From CAMLIZ01 sp040758375 (GTDB taxonomy: Bacteria > Pseudomonadota > Gammaproteobacteria > Burkholderiales > Burkholderiaceae_C): a stretch of 64,000 bases of DNA. Below the pieces are notes generated by a model. It worked only from the letters and a program-made list of their open reading frames with translations. It did no database searches and was not told the DNA's origin. Position numbers and translations under genes: made by a program. The stretch covers positions 20,629-84,628 of the forward strand of contig JBFLWE010000012.1 in the NCBI GenBank assembly GCA_040758375.1. Reading direction: 5' to 3'. Shown one piece after another: positions 34,710 through 43,745 of this stretch. Position 1 is the stretch's first letter. The number at the start of each line of letters is the position of its first letter.

Positions 34710-35900
34710 TCAGTGCTCCCGCGTCTGCGGCGTCTCGCCGGCCCATTTGAGCGCCAGCTGCGTCAGTACCGGCCCGGCAATGTCCAGCAGCAAGGTGGCC
34801 GCTGCCAGCGGCGCCAGCTGGTCCATCAGGTTGATGCCCATGTAGCGCGTCTGCACCAGCAGCGCGATCACCAGCGCGGACATCGGCGACAACGCCACGC
34901 CGGTGAGCAGGCCCTTGCGCCAGGAGACGCCGCTCACGCGCGCGAACAGCACCGCGCCGCCCACCTTGGTGGCGAAGCGCATGCCCACGAGGGCCAGCGC
35001 CAGGCCCAGCCCGGCGGCCACGCGCGGCCAGGCCAGCGCCGCGCCCACGTAGACGAACAGCAGCACCGTCAGCAGGTCGCCCAGGGCACCGAAGTTGCGC
35101 TGCGCAGAGTTGAGCGTGAGCCTGCGCTGGCGCGCCACGAAACCGAAGGTCAGCGCTGCCAGCACCGGCGAGACCTTCATCACGTGCGCCAGCGACACCA
35201 GCAGGATCACCGCGATCGCGAAGCCGATGGTCGCGTTCTGCCCGAGGTTGCCCAGGCTGCGCAGCAGCGCGGGCACCACCGCGCCGAACAGCAGCCCCAG
35301 GCCGGCGGATACCACGATCACCAGCAGGCTGCTCGAGATCGCCTGCATCGCGCTGCCCGAGCTCTGGAAGGCCCACAGGCCCACCACCACGTTGAACAGG
35401 AACACCGCGAGGATGCAGTTCAGCGCCGACAGGTGCATCGCGCGCTCGGTCACCTGGCCCGAGCTGCGCTGTTCGTTGACCACGCGCAGCACCTCGGCCG
35501 GCGAAGTGGCCACCGCCAGCGCCGACAACAGCCCGGCGGTGAGCCCTTCCAGACCGAACACGCCGGCGGCCACCCAGTACACGCCGAAGAAGGTGGCCAC
35601 CGATTCCGCCAGCCCGCTCGCCCCCACCCACTGGTTGGTGCGCAGCCAGCCGAGGTTGATGCGGTAGCCGAACTCGAACAGCATCAGCCCCATCGCGATG
35701 TTGGCCACCACCAGGAACGAGCTCTCGTTCGGCCGCGACAGCAGCCCCAGCTGCGAGGACGAAAACAGGAAGCCCACCAGCCCGTAGACGCTGATGCGCG
35801 GCAGCTTCACCCAGCGGTGCACCAGCTCGCCCAACACCCAGGCGAACCCCAGGGCCAGCGGCCAGGCCAGGTCGGCGGCAGCGGCCAGGAAAGTTTGCAT
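34710..35900 (-). CDS. Cation/proton antiporter (CPA2-type)
   Basis: A 396-residue membrane protein with about 12 helices of the Na/H exchanger fold. It has FLFSSSQLGLL, GLMLFEFGYRI (the family GLxLFExGY element) and ATSPAEVLRVVNE in the unwound core helices. No C-terminal TrkA-N domain is present, unlike the Kef-type protein at 51188. The ATG at 35900 has AGGAG five bases upstream and is preferred over a GTG at 35906. It precedes the YbdK-type gene by two bases. The ion transported is not certain. Confidence 0.87.
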   Translation of the reverse strand: MQTFLAAAADLAWPLALGFAWVLGELVHRWVKLPRISVYGLVGFLFSSSQLGLLSRPNESSFLVVANIAMGLMLFEFGYRINLGWLRTNQWVGASGLAESVATFFGVYWVAAGVFGLEGLTAGLLSALAVATSPAEVLRVVNEQRSSGQVTERAMHLSALNCILAVFLFNVVVGLWAFQSSGSAMQAISSSLLVIVVSAGLGLLFGAVVPALLRSLGNLGQNATIGFAIAVILLVSLAHVMKVSPVLAALTFGFVARQRRLTLNSAQRNFGALGDLLTVLLFVYVGAALAWPRVAAGLGLALALVGMRFATKVGGAVLFARVSGVSWRKGLLTGVALSPMSALVIALLVQTRYMGINLMDQLAPLAAATLLLDIAGPVLTQLALKWAGETPQTREH

Positions 35901-35919
35901 CCCCACTCCTTTTTCCTTG

Positions 35920-36567
35920 TCAGCCTGCCGCAGGCTTGGCCGGACGGTCGAAGAACCGCAGCACCACCAGCAGCACCACCGTCATCGGCAGCATCGCCAG
36001 CGGCGAGACGATGCCGGCCACCAGCGGCGCCACCGCGAGAAAGCAGCGCAGCCCCCAGCTGTAGAGCAGGCCCGCGCGCTCCACGTAGTCCTCGGCCATC
36101 GGCATCAAGGGCTCGCGCTCGGCGGCGCCGGCGGGCATGGACATCACGAAGCCCGCGTGGTTGAAAAAGCGCATCGCCATCGCCGAGCAGACGTAGGAGG
36201 CAAACAGCACCAGCATCAGGCAGATCTCCAGCGCGGTGCGCGGCGTCAGGCCGGCCAGCGGGTGGGCCGCGTCCAGCCCCTGCGCCAGCCGCGGCGCCGC
36301 CAGGCTCATGCTGCCCATCAGCGCCAGCGCCGCGGTGGAGGCCGCGATGGTGGCCGACATCAGCGAGTTGCGCAGCGTCTGCACGGCCACGATCTCGAAG
36401 CCTGGCTGGCGCGCCAGCGCCCTCACCCAGTCGACCCGCATGCGCGCATGGCGCGAGCGGGCCACGCGCTCCGGCTGCCGCGCGCCCACCCACACGGCCC
36501 AGGCCTCGTAGGCCGCTAGCAGCACGGCGCTGGCGGCGATCAGCAGCCATGCGGTCATGTCGTCCAT
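35920..36567 (-). CDS. DUF599 family membrane protein
   Basis: A 215-residue protein with an N-terminal membrane helix, a basic loop and about three further helices. The pattern VQTLRNSLMSATIAASTAAL followed by RFFNHAGFVMSMP is characteristic of DUF599, a family of unknown function found in proteobacteria and plants. It ends 19 bp before the antiporter gene, suggesting the same transcript (DUF599, antiporter, YbdK). No function is proposed. Confidence 0.85.
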   Translation of the reverse strand: MDDMTAWLLIAASAVLLAAYEAWAVWVGARQPERVARSRHARMRVDWVRALARQPGFEIVAVQTLRNSLMSATIAASTAALALMGSMSLAAPRLAQGLDAAHPLAGLTPRTALEICLMLVLFASYVCSAMAMRFFNHAGFVMSMPAGAAEREPLMPMAEDYVERAGLLYSWGLRCFLAVAPLVAGIVSPLAMLPMTVVLLVVLRFFDRPAKPAAG

Positions 36568-36671
36568 CGCAGATCTCGCTCCACAATCACGGGCCGCCTT
36601 TGTACCCCATGGCGGGCCGCCGCCCGCATGGCGCCCTCGCCGCTGTCAACAACCCTTAAGGGCGTACCCTG

Positions 36672-37925
36672 ATGCAAGAGAACCCGACCCTGCAATGGAT
36701 TGCCGCCGCGCTGTTCGCCGTGGCGCTGCTGCACACCTTCTCCACCAAGATCCTGCACCGCCTGGCCCGGCGCTACCCGCGCCATGGCGGCATGTTCCAC
36801 CTGCTGGGCGAGGTGGAGGTGGTGTTCGGCTTCTGGGCCGGCGTGCTGATGGTGGTGATGGCCCTGGCCAGCGGCGGCGGCTCGGCGCTGCAGTACGTGG
36901 AATCGCGCCAGTACACCGAGCCGCTGTTCGTGTTCGCGGTGATGGTGATCGCGGCCTCCAAGCCTGTGCTGGTGGCGGCAGCCTCGCTGGTGCGCGTGAC
37001 GGCGCGGCTGATGCCGCTGCCCACCAGCGTGGCCTCCGTGTGGCTGGGGCTGGCCGCGGTGCCGCTGCTGGGCTCGCTGATCACCGAGCCGGCCGCCATG
37101 ACCCTGGCGGCGCTGATGCTGCGCGAGCGCGTGTTCTGCAAGGGCCCGCCCGAGTGGGCGAAGTACGCGGCGCTGGGCGTGCTGTTCGTCAACGTGTCCA
37201 TCGGCGGCACGCTCACTTCGTACGCGGCGCCGCCGGTGCTCATGGTGGCCAGCACCTGGCAGTGGACCAGCGGCTTCATGTTCGCCACCTTCGGCTGGAA
37301 GGCGGCCCTGGCCGTGCTGGTGAACGCCACCGTGCTGGTGGTCGTGCTGCGCAAGCACCTGAGCGCCTCCGACGACGACTCGGGCATGGGCCGCGTGCCG
37401 GGCGTGGTGCAGCTGGTGCACCTGGCCTTCCTGGCCGGCGTGGTGGTGTTCGCCCACCATCCGGTGGTGTTCCTCGGCCTGCTGCTGTTCTTCATGGGCT
37501 TCGTGCAGGCCTATGCGCGCCACCAGGACCCGCTGATCCTGAAGGAGGCGCTGCTGGTGAGCTTCTTCCTCGCCGGGCTGGTGGTGCTGGGCGGCATGCA
37601 GCAGTGGTGGCTGCAGCCCATCGTGGCATCGCTGCAACCGCTGGCGCTGTTCTTCGGCGCGCTGGGGCTGACGGCGATCACCGACAACGCGGCCCTCACC
37701 TACCTGGGCTCGCTGATCGAGGGCATTTCGGACACCTCGAAGTACATGCTGGTGGCCGGCGCGGTGGCCGGCGGCGGGCTCACCGTGATCGCCAACGCGC
37801 CCAACCCGGCGGGCGTGGCGCTGCTGCGCGGGGGCTTCGAAGACGGCACCATCGGCGCCGGTTCGCTGCTGCTGGGCGCCGCGCTGCCCACGCTGGTGGC
37901 GGCAGCGGCCTTCCTGCTGCTGTAG
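36672..37925 (+). CDS. Putative Na+/H+ antiporter, membrane protein
   Basis: A 417-residue protein of about 11 membrane helices. SIGGTLTSYAAPPVLMVAS, LTAITDNAALTYLGSL and IANAPNPAGVALL are features of the putative Na/H antiporter family related to ArsB/NhaD-type (ion transporter superfamily) proteins, where the last two motifs form the inverted-repeat ion sites. AAGGG lies nine bases before the ATG, within a CCCTTAAGGG palindrome. It is divergent from the DUF599 gene. Substrate assignment rests on family naming. Confidence 0.82.
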   Translation: MQENPTLQWIAAALFAVALLHTFSTKILHRLARRYPRHGGMFHLLGEVEVVFGFWAGVLMVVMALASGGGSALQYVESRQYTEPLFVFAVMVIAASKPVLVAAASLVRVTARLMPLPTSVASVWLGLAAVPLLGSLITEPAAMTLAALMLRERVFCKGPPEWAKYAALGVLFVNVSIGGTLTSYAAPPVLMVASTWQWTSGFMFATFGWKAALAVLVNATVLVVVLRKHLSASDDDSGMGRVPGVVQLVHLAFLAGVVVFAHHPVVFLGLLLFFMGFVQAYARHQDPLILKEALLVSFFLAGLVVLGGMQQWWLQPIVASLQPLALFFGALGLTAITDNAALTYLGSLIEGISDTSKYMLVAGAVAGGGLTVIANAPNPAGVALLRGGFEDGTIGAGSLLLGAALPTLVAAAAFLLL

Positions 37926-37934
37926 GGCGCCGCC

Positions 37935-38210
37935 CTACTTGGCCCGGGGACGGTTCTTGTCCCAGATGGCCCACACGATCAGGGCGTAGGACAGCAGCCG
38001 CACCAGGTAGTGCACCGGCGCGTCCTCGTTCCACGACAAGGTCGCCGCCATCGCCACGCGGTTGGCCGCTTCGATCCAGAACGAGAGCATGAAGAACAGG
38101 AAGAAGCGGTCGTGCGAGCTGCGCCAGTAGCGCAGAAAGAACAGGCCCGCGACGAAGCAGCCCACGGCGATGCCGCCCATCAGCAGCAGGTGCCAGCCGT
38201 TGCCTGTCAT
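37935..38210 (-). CDS. DUF5985 family small membrane protein
   Basis: A 91-residue protein with three predicted membrane helices and the family's conserved middle, FLRYWRSSHDRFFLFFMLSFW. The start at 38210 overlaps the stop of the next small protein (ATGA). DUF5985 proteins occur in adjacent pairs in many proteobacteria; no function is known. Confidence 0.8.
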   Translation of the reverse strand: MTGNGWHLLLMGGIAVGCFVAGLFFLRYWRSSHDRFFLFFMLSFWIEAANRVAMAATLSWNEDAPVHYLVRLLSYALIVWAIWDKNRPRAK

Positions 38211-38467
38211 GCGTCGGACTCCAGCACCAGCCCGCCGACCAGCAACAGCACCGCCAGCAGCGCGACGCCCAGGCGCCACAGCGACAGGTCATGGGCCGGA
38301 AACACGGTCTTGTCCAGCACGAGCAGCAGGTTGTTGACGCTCAGGCCCACGAAGCAGAGCCCGCTCCACAGCAGCAGGCGGAAGCGGTTGCGGAAATAGC
38401 TGCGCAACAGCAAGGTCGCGCAGGCCATGGCCGTGAGGGTGCACAGGGTGTAGATGACCTGGTCCAC
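38207..38467 (-). CDS. DUF5985 family small membrane protein (second of pair)
   Basis: An 86-residue protein with three membrane helices; LLRSYFRNRFRLLLWSGLCF is the counterpart of the conserved motif in its partner. I take the GTG at 38467, eight bases after AAAGGA; an ATG nearer 38503 would run into the upstream gene. It is probably an obligate partner of the neighbouring DUF5985 protein. Confidence 0.78.
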   Translation of the reverse strand: MDQVIYTLCTLTAMACATLLLRSYFRNRFRLLLWSGLCFVGLSVNNLLLVLDKTVFPAHDLSLWRLGVALLAVLLLVGGLVLESDA

Positions 38468-38468
38468 G

Positions 38469-38858
38469 TCAGGAGTCCTTTCGCAGCTTGAACGCATCGG
38501 CAAAGCGCTGTGCGCTCTTCTGGGTGGCGTCGTGGATGAGGTTGGTCACGCCGATCAGGTTGGCCGAGTAGGCCTCGGCCAGGCGATCCCAGGCGCCGGC
38601 CAGGCGCTCGTCGCGCGGGGCGAAGCGGTAGCGCTCGTTCTCGCGCTCGATGGCGCCCGCCAGGCACAGGCCTTCCAGCAGCTCGGCGGCCGCCTGCTCG
38701 CGGATGTAGAGCGCCGCCGCCACCTCCGCCACGCCCATCGCCTGGCCCGGCTGGCGCCGCAGCAGCAGCGCCGCTTCCACGAAGGGAACCGACGGCACGC
38801 TCGTCAGCACGAAGCGCCGCACGTCGTCCGGTATGGGGTTGTACGCGTTGCCCGTCAT
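38469..38858 (-). CDS. Winged-helix-like hypothetical protein
   Basis: A 129-residue cytoplasmic protein. Residues 30-85 (FVEAALLLRRQPGQAMGVAEVAAAL, followed by AGAIERENERYRFAP) fit a winged helix-turn-helix fold without a clear family. The rest is helical. It lies directly upstream of the two DUF5985 genes and should be co-transcribed, so it may regulate or partner them. The ATG at 38858 lacks a good ribosome site (AAAAAA precedes it). Confidence 0.7.
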   Translation of the reverse strand: MTGNAYNPIPDDVRRFVLTSVPSVPFVEAALLLRRQPGQAMGVAEVAAALYIREQAAAELLEGLCLAGAIERENERYRFAPRDERLAGAWDRLAEAYSANLIGVTNLIHDATQKSAQRFADAFKLRKDS

Positions 38859-38930
38859 TTTTTTGAGTGGGGCAAATGTACAACGCCCTTCCGCCATTTC
38901 AGGCGGCGAGGAAGGCACATGGGGATCGCG

Positions 38931-40019
38931 CTAACGGGCAGCCCCGATGTGGGCGCGCGCGGCGCGCATGGCCAGCACCGCCACGGCGCCCAGTGCGGCC
39001 GAGCCCAGGAAGCGCGTGGCCGGATGGCGGCGGGCGGCCGCCAGCGCCGCGCCCGGCCCCGAGGCGCGCGCCGGCGGCAACGGGGCCACCGGGGCCGCCG
39101 CCTGCGGCAGCATCTTGGGCGCCAGCGCGGGCGGGCGGTTCGAGCCGGGCGCCGCCCCTTCGGCCGCCACACCCTGGCGCGAGCCGTACTGGTGCGCGAA
39201 CACCCAGGTGAATTCAGCGCCCAGCAGGAAGATCTGCGCCGAGTAGTACACCCACACCAGCAGCACCGCCAGCGAGCCGGCGGCACCAAAGCCGGAAACC
39301 ACGGCGCTCTTGCCGATGTACAGCCCGATGAGGAACTTGCCGATCGTGAACAGCAAAGCGGTCACCGCCGCGCCCACCCACACGTCGCGCCACTCGATCT
39401 GCAGCTGCGGCATGAAGCGGTAGATCAGCGCGAACAGCGCGGTGACGATGCCGAAGCTGACGATGAAGTTCACGGCCTGCGCCAGGCGCTCCCAGGCACC
39501 GAACATCGGCCCCCACCACTGGCCCAGTGCCGAGATGGCCGCGCTGGCGGCCAGCGACACCAGCAGCAGGAAGCCGATGGCCAGGATCAGCCCGATCGAC
39601 AGCAGCCGCGCGCGCAGCCAACCCCACAGGCCGCCGGGCAAGGCCTGCCTCGGCGCGTTCCATACACGGTTCAGGTCGTCCTGCAGTTCGGCGAACACGG
39701 TGGTCGCGCCCACCAGCAGAAGCAGCACACCGGTCACGGTGGCGATCACGCCCTCCTTGGGCTTGGCCACGCTTTGCAGCAGCCCCTGGATCGCCTGCGC
39801 GCTGGCCTCGCCCACCAGATCGGAGATCTGGGCCACGATGGCCCCTTGCGCGGCTTCCTGGCCGAACACCAGCCCTGCCACCGCGGTCACGATCAGCAGC
39901 AGCGGGGCCACCGAGAACACGGTGTAGTACGACAAGGCGGCCCCCATGCTGGCCGCCCGGTCGTCCACCCATGCCTGCACGGCCTGCTTGGCCATGCCGA
40001 GGTAGCTGCGCCAGTTCAT
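38931..40019 (-). CDS. YihY/BrkB family membrane protein
   Basis: A 362-residue protein with six membrane helices and the family motifs ASMGAALSYYTVFSVAPLL near the N-terminus, LQDDLNRVWNAP and the C-terminal VWVYYSAQIFLLGAEFTWVFA. The YihY/BrkB family includes the Bordetella serum-resistance factor BrkB, but most members have unknown function; it was once mis-named RNase BN. The tail is a long Ala/Pro-rich cytoplasmic extension. GGAAGGAG precedes the ATG. Confidence 0.9.
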   Translation of the reverse strand: MNWRSYLGMAKQAVQAWVDDRAASMGAALSYYTVFSVAPLLLIVTAVAGLVFGQEAAQGAIVAQISDLVGEASAQAIQGLLQSVAKPKEGVIATVTGVLLLLVGATTVFAELQDDLNRVWNAPRQALPGGLWGWLRARLLSIGLILAIGFLLLVSLAASAAISALGQWWGPMFGAWERLAQAVNFIVSFGIVTALFALIYRFMPQLQIEWRDVWVGAAVTALLFTIGKFLIGLYIGKSAVVSGFGAAGSLAVLLVWVYYSAQIFLLGAEFTWVFAHQYGSRQGVAAEGAAPGSNRPPALAPKMLPQAAAPVAPLPPARASGPGAALAAARRHPATRFLGSAALGAVAVLAMRAARAHIGAAR

Positions 40020-40096
40020 CGCCGCGTCTCCTTCCACGGCGCAGCGCTGCAAACGCGGTGCCCGCCCAGCACCGGCCGGGGCGGGGCGCTTGCGGT

Positions 40097-41845
40097 TCAG
40101 TGGCCGAGCGCCAGCCCTGTATTGCGGCGCGGGTCGTTGGCGCCGTAGTAGCGGTTGTTGCCCACCGGCTTGCCGCCGAGCGAAGGCGCCCCCACCAGGA
40201 TGGCCGCCAGGTGGTTGGCCGGCTGCGCGCCCGCGAACTGGTGGCCCATGTCCTCGAGGATCTTGCGCGTGTCGGGGCTGAGCGCGAAGTTCTCCACGTT
40301 GGTGGCCTCCGGCAGCCACTGCTGGTGGAAGCGCGGCGCGTCCACGGCTTCCTGGATGTTCATGCCGTAGTCCACCACGTTGAGGATGGTGTGCAGCACT
40401 GCCGTGATGATGCGGCTGCCGCCGGGCGTGCCGACCACCATCACCGGCTTGCCGTCCTTGGCGAGGATGGTCGGGCTCATCGACGACAGCGGCCGCTTGC
40501 CTGGGGCGATGGCATTGGCCTCGCCCTGCACCAGGCCGTAGAGGTTGGGCACGCCCACCTTGGCGGTGAAGTCGTCCATCTCGTTGTTGAGCAGCACGCC
40601 GGTGCCGGCGGCGGTGAGGCGCGCGCCGAACCAGTCGTTGAGGGTGTAGGTCACCGACACGGCATTGCCCCACTGGTCGACGATCGAGTAGTGGGTGGTG
40701 TTGCTGCCTTCGTGCGGCGCCACGCCGGGCTTGAGGTCCTTGGACACGCCCGCCTTGGCCGGGTCAATAGCGGCGCGGATCTGCGCGGCGTAGTCCTTGC
40801 TCAGCAGCCGCTCGAGCGGGTTCTTCACGAAGTCGGGGTCGCCGAGGTAGCTGTTGCGGTCCACGTAGGCATGGCGCATCGCCTCGATCTGCACGTGCAC
40901 CGCCTGGGCCGCGCGGAAGCCCCAGTCCTTGAGCGGGTAGCCTTCCAGCACGTTGAGCATCTCGCAGATGATCACCCCGCCCGAGCTGGGCGGCGGCGCC
41001 GAGATCACGCGGTAGCCGCGGTAGTCGCACTCCACCGGCGCCATCTCGCGCACCTTGTACTGGTCAAGGTCGGCCTGCATGATCAGGCCCTTGCCCGCCT
41101 GGCTCGACCTGACCAGCGCCGCGGCCACCGGCCCCTTGTAGAAGCCGTCGGCGCCCTTGTCGCGGATGGCCCTGAGCGTCTTCGCCAGGTCGCGCTGCAC
41201 CAGTTTCTGGCCGGGCTCGAACGGCTGGCCCTTGTTGAGGAAGATGGCCGCCGAGGCCGGGTCCTTGCGGAAGTCGTCGGTGGCGTTGAGCAGCAGGTCC
41301 ACGTCGCCTTGCTGCAGCACGAAGCCCTTGTCCGCATAGTGGATCGCCGGCGCGATCAGCTGGGCGCGTTTCATGCTGCCGTACTTCGCGAGCGCGTATT
41401 CCATGCCGGCCACGCTGCCCGGCACGCCCACGGCCAGGTGCGAGCGGGTGCTCAGACCCTTGACCACGTTGCCATCAGGGCCCAGGTACATGTCGGGCTT
41501 CGCGGCCAGCGGCGCCTTCTCGCGGAAGTCGAGAAAGGTCTTGCGGCCGTCGGCCAGCTGGATCGTCATGAAGCCGCCGCCACCGAGGTTGCCGGCGGCC
41601 GGGTACACCACGGCCAGCGCATAGCCCACGGCCACCGCGGCGTCGACCGCGTTGCCGCCGTCCTTGAGCACGTCGACGCCGACGCGGGTGGCCAGGTGCT
41701 GGGCGGTGACCACCATGCCGTTTTCGGCGGCGGCGGGCGCGACCGAGGCGGCCTGAGCCGCCGGCACGAAGCCGGCGGCGCCGACCAGCAGCAAGACGCG
41801 CTGGATGAAAAGCATGCGCGAGCGCACTGGGGTGGCAAATGGCAT
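40097..41845 (-). CDS. ggt: Gamma-glutamyltransferase
   Basis: A 582-residue periplasmic glutathione hydrolase/transpeptidase precursor. A signal peptide (residues 1-33) is followed by NGMVVTAQHLAT and the large subunit; the autocleavage nucleophile is Thr383 in SNTTHYSIVD, and the small subunit has the PLSSMSPTI and GTPGGSRI motifs of the glutamyl site. It is cleaved at Thr383 into two subunits. GGGAG lies six bases before the ATG at 41845. It uses periplasmic glutathione and related gamma-glutamyl compounds. Confidence 0.95.
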   Translation of the reverse strand: MPFATPVRSRMLFIQRVLLLVGAAGFVPAAQAASVAPAAAENGMVVTAQHLATRVGVDVLKDGGNAVDAAVAVGYALAVVYPAAGNLGGGGFMTIQLADGRKTFLDFREKAPLAAKPDMYLGPDGNVVKGLSTRSHLAVGVPGSVAGMEYALAKYGSMKRAQLIAPAIHYADKGFVLQQGDVDLLLNATDDFRKDPASAAIFLNKGQPFEPGQKLVQRDLAKTLRAIRDKGADGFYKGPVAAALVRSSQAGKGLIMQADLDQYKVREMAPVECDYRGYRVISAPPPSSGGVIICEMLNVLEGYPLKDWGFRAAQAVHVQIEAMRHAYVDRNSYLGDPDFVKNPLERLLSKDYAAQIRAAIDPAKAGVSKDLKPGVAPHEGSNTTHYSIVDQWGNAVSVTYTLNDWFGARLTAAGTGVLLNNEMDDFTAKVGVPNLYGLVQGEANAIAPGKRPLSSMSPTILAKDGKPVMVVGTPGGSRIITAVLHTILNVVDYGMNIQEAVDAPRFHQQWLPEATNVENFALSPDTRKILEDMGHQFAGAQPANHLAAILVGAPSLGGKPVGNNRYYGANDPRRNTGLALGH

Positions 41846-41986
41846 GAAGATCTCCCGTTTGATTGCGCCTCGCATGCCTTTCGGAGGCAGCGGGCCGCGC
41901 CACTCTAGGGGCGCAGCGGTCGCACCACAATGGCCCCACGGCGAACAGCGTTTTTGTGCCTCGCCTGGTGGTCCTGGCGCGCACGC

Positions 41987-42000
41987 TTGATACGGCGCAA
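41987..42000 (+). promoter_or_regulatory. Possible weak Fnr-type half-conserved site
   Basis: TTGAT-n4-CGCAA matches 8 of 10 consensus bases of the Fnr/Dnr site (TTGAT-n4-ATCAA). It lies 120 bp before the Crp/Fnr-type gene and 141 bp before the ggt start on the other strand. One full half-site makes this only a candidate. Confidence 0.25.
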
Positions 42001-42120
42001 CCCGGGCCCGTGCGGTGCTGTCACGCTCGGTTCACCCAACGTTACGCAGCGATGCGGTCCGTTGGCATGCGGTTGAAGCTGGCTTCCTAAGCTTCGTTCC
42101 ACACAAGCCAGGAACCGACG

Positions 42121-42834
42121 ATGAACACCCAGGAAACCCAGACCCATGCCCAGCGCATCGCCGAAGCGCTGCAACTGCTCGAACGCCACCTGCCCGTCCA
42201 GCGCCGCGTGCTGCGCGCCGGCGACAAGGTGTTCCAGGCCGGCGAACGTTTCCACCAGCTGCACATCGTGAACTCGGGCTTCTTCAAGGTGGTCAACCTC
42301 TCGGCCGACGGACGCGAGCAGGTGGTGGCGCTGCACTTCAAGGGCGACTGGCTGGGCTTCGACGGCATCGCCGCCGGTGCCCACGGCTGCGACGCCGTCG
42401 CCATGGACATCGGCGAGGTGTGGTCGGTGGGCTACGACGTGCTGCTGCGCGCCTGCATGGAGCACCCGCAGCTGCTGACGCTGCTGCATGCGGCGATGAG
42501 CCGCGAGATCTCGCATGACCGCGACTGGCTCATGTCCTTGTGCACCCTGCCGGCCGACGCCCGCGTAGCCGAGTTCCTGCGCTACTGGGTCGATTCGCTG
42601 GCCGACCGCGGGCTGCGCACCGACCAGATCACGCTGCGCATGTCGCGCGCCGAGATCGGCAGCTACCTGGGCATGACGCTGGAAAGCGTGAGCCGCGCGC
42701 TGTCGCGCCTGGCGCGCGAGAAGGTGATCGGCTTTGCCGAGAAGGGCCGCCGCGAGGTGCAGATCCCCCGGGTCAAGGCGCTGGGCGAGTTCGTGCAGCG
42801 CTGCATGGCCCCGGCCGCGGCGGTGCTGCAATGA
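42121..42834 (+). CDS. Crp/Fnr family transcriptional regulator
   Basis: A 237-residue regulator with an N-terminal cyclic-nucleotide-binding-like beta roll (residues 25-140; FQAGERFHQLHIVNSGFFKV) and a C-terminal winged helix whose recognition part reads MSRAEIGSYLGMTLESVSRALSRL, very close to Fnr. The N-terminal cysteines that hold the oxygen-sensing iron-sulfur cluster in Fnr are absent, so it may sense another signal or act constitutively. Its stop overlaps the start of a universal stress protein gene, a pairing common in anaerobic regulons. Confidence 0.9.
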   Translation: MNTQETQTHAQRIAEALQLLERHLPVQRRVLRAGDKVFQAGERFHQLHIVNSGFFKVVNLSADGREQVVALHFKGDWLGFDGIAAGAHGCDAVAMDIGEVWSVGYDVLLRACMEHPQLLTLLHAAMSREISHDRDWLMSLCTLPADARVAEFLRYWVDSLADRGLRTDQITLRMSRAEIGSYLGMTLESVSRALSRLAREKVIGFAEKGRREVQIPRVKALGEFVQRCMAPAAAVLQ

Positions 42835-43655
42835 AGACCCTGCTGGTCCACCTGGACGCCGGCTCGCACAACGGCCAGCGCCTGCGCGTCGCGCGCCAGC
42901 TCGCGCAGCAGCAACAGGCAGCGCTGTCGGCGCTGTACGCGGTGACGCCGGTGTTCGCCGAGATGCCGATGGAGGCGCTGGCCGGCGGCTCTGCCACGCT
43001 GATGCTGCAGGAGATCGATGAGAGCCGGCTCATGATGGCGCGCAGGGTGTTCGAGCACGTGGCCACCGAGCCCGGCATGCCTGTCGCCCTGAGCGAAAGC
43101 CGCGCGGTGTCGCCGGTGCGCGCCGTGGCGCAGCAGGCCTACTACGCCGACCTGCTGGTGCTGGGGCAGCGCGACCCCGATGCGCCGGCGCCCGGCGTGC
43201 CGTCCGATTTCGTCGAATCGGTGCTGATCGCCAGCGGGCGGCCCGCGCTGGTGCTGCCCTACACCGGGGCGGCAGCGCCGGCGGGCGGCAACGCGCTGGT
43301 GTGCTGGAAGGAGTCCGCCGAGTCGGCACGCGCGCTCGGCGCGGCGCTGCCGCTGCTGCGCGCCGCGCGCCAAGTGCATGTGGCGCGCTGGGGCCAAGAG
43401 GACGCCGAGCAGCCCCTGGGCGGGCTCGACATCGGCCAGTACCTGCGCCGCCACGGCATCGAGGCCAGGGAACACCGCCACCCCAGCGAGCCCGCCGAGC
43501 TGGGCGAGCTGATGCTGTCGCTGGCGGCCGACCTGTCGGCCGAGTTCATGGTGATGGGCTGCTACGGCCACGGCCGCGCGCGCGAGCTGGTGCTCGGCGG
43601 CGCCACGCGCACGGTGCTGCGCTCGATGACCGTGCCCGTGCTCATGTCCCACTGA
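42831..43655 (+). CDS. Universal stress protein (tandem UspA domains)
   Basis: A 274-residue protein with two UspA-like folds in tandem. The second half keeps the typical nucleotide-binding motif MGCYGHGRARELVLGGATRTVLR, whereas the first half is divergent (VLGQRDPDAPAPGVPSDFVE). It overlaps the Crp/Fnr regulator by ATGA, so it is probably produced with it and could be its stress-response partner. It is cytoplasmic; the ligand is likely ATP in the second domain. Confidence 0.88.
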   Translation: MKTLLVHLDAGSHNGQRLRVARQLAQQQQAALSALYAVTPVFAEMPMEALAGGSATLMLQEIDESRLMMARRVFEHVATEPGMPVALSESRAVSPVRAVAQQAYYADLLVLGQRDPDAPAPGVPSDFVESVLIASGRPALVLPYTGAAAPAGGNALVCWKESAESARALGAALPLLRAARQVHVARWGQEDAEQPLGGLDIGQYLRRHGIEAREHRHPSEPAELGELMLSLAADLSAEFMVMGCYGHGRARELVLGGATRTVLRSMTVPVLMSH

Positions 43656-43661
43656 GTGGGG

Positions 43662-43717
43662 GAATGGCGCCCCCGGCTGCGGGGTACCGCAGCCACCCCC
43701 CACGGGGGTTCAGCCCG
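43662..43717. repeat. REP-like intergenic repeat, unit A
   Basis: A 56-bp element containing GGCTGCGG-GGTA-CCGCAGCC, an 8-bp stem hairpin, flanked by C-rich stretches. It recurs at 43746-43799 with a few differences and in the same orientation. No protein is encoded. Confidence 0.75.
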
Positions 43718-43745
43718 AGCTTGGGAGCGGCCCGGCGCTCGGGCT
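43712..43745 (+). terminator. Inverted repeat after universal stress protein gene
   Basis: AGCCCGAGC at 43712 pairs with GCTCGGGCT at 43737 across 16 bases. It lies between the two REP-like units, 57 bp beyond the stress-protein stop, and may terminate that gene. There is no T-run. Confidence 0.35.

Noticed and set aside
38931..40019. Annotation as ribonuclease BN
   Set aside because: The YihY/BrkB family was once given that name in error; the sequence is a six-helix membrane protein without nuclease motifs.
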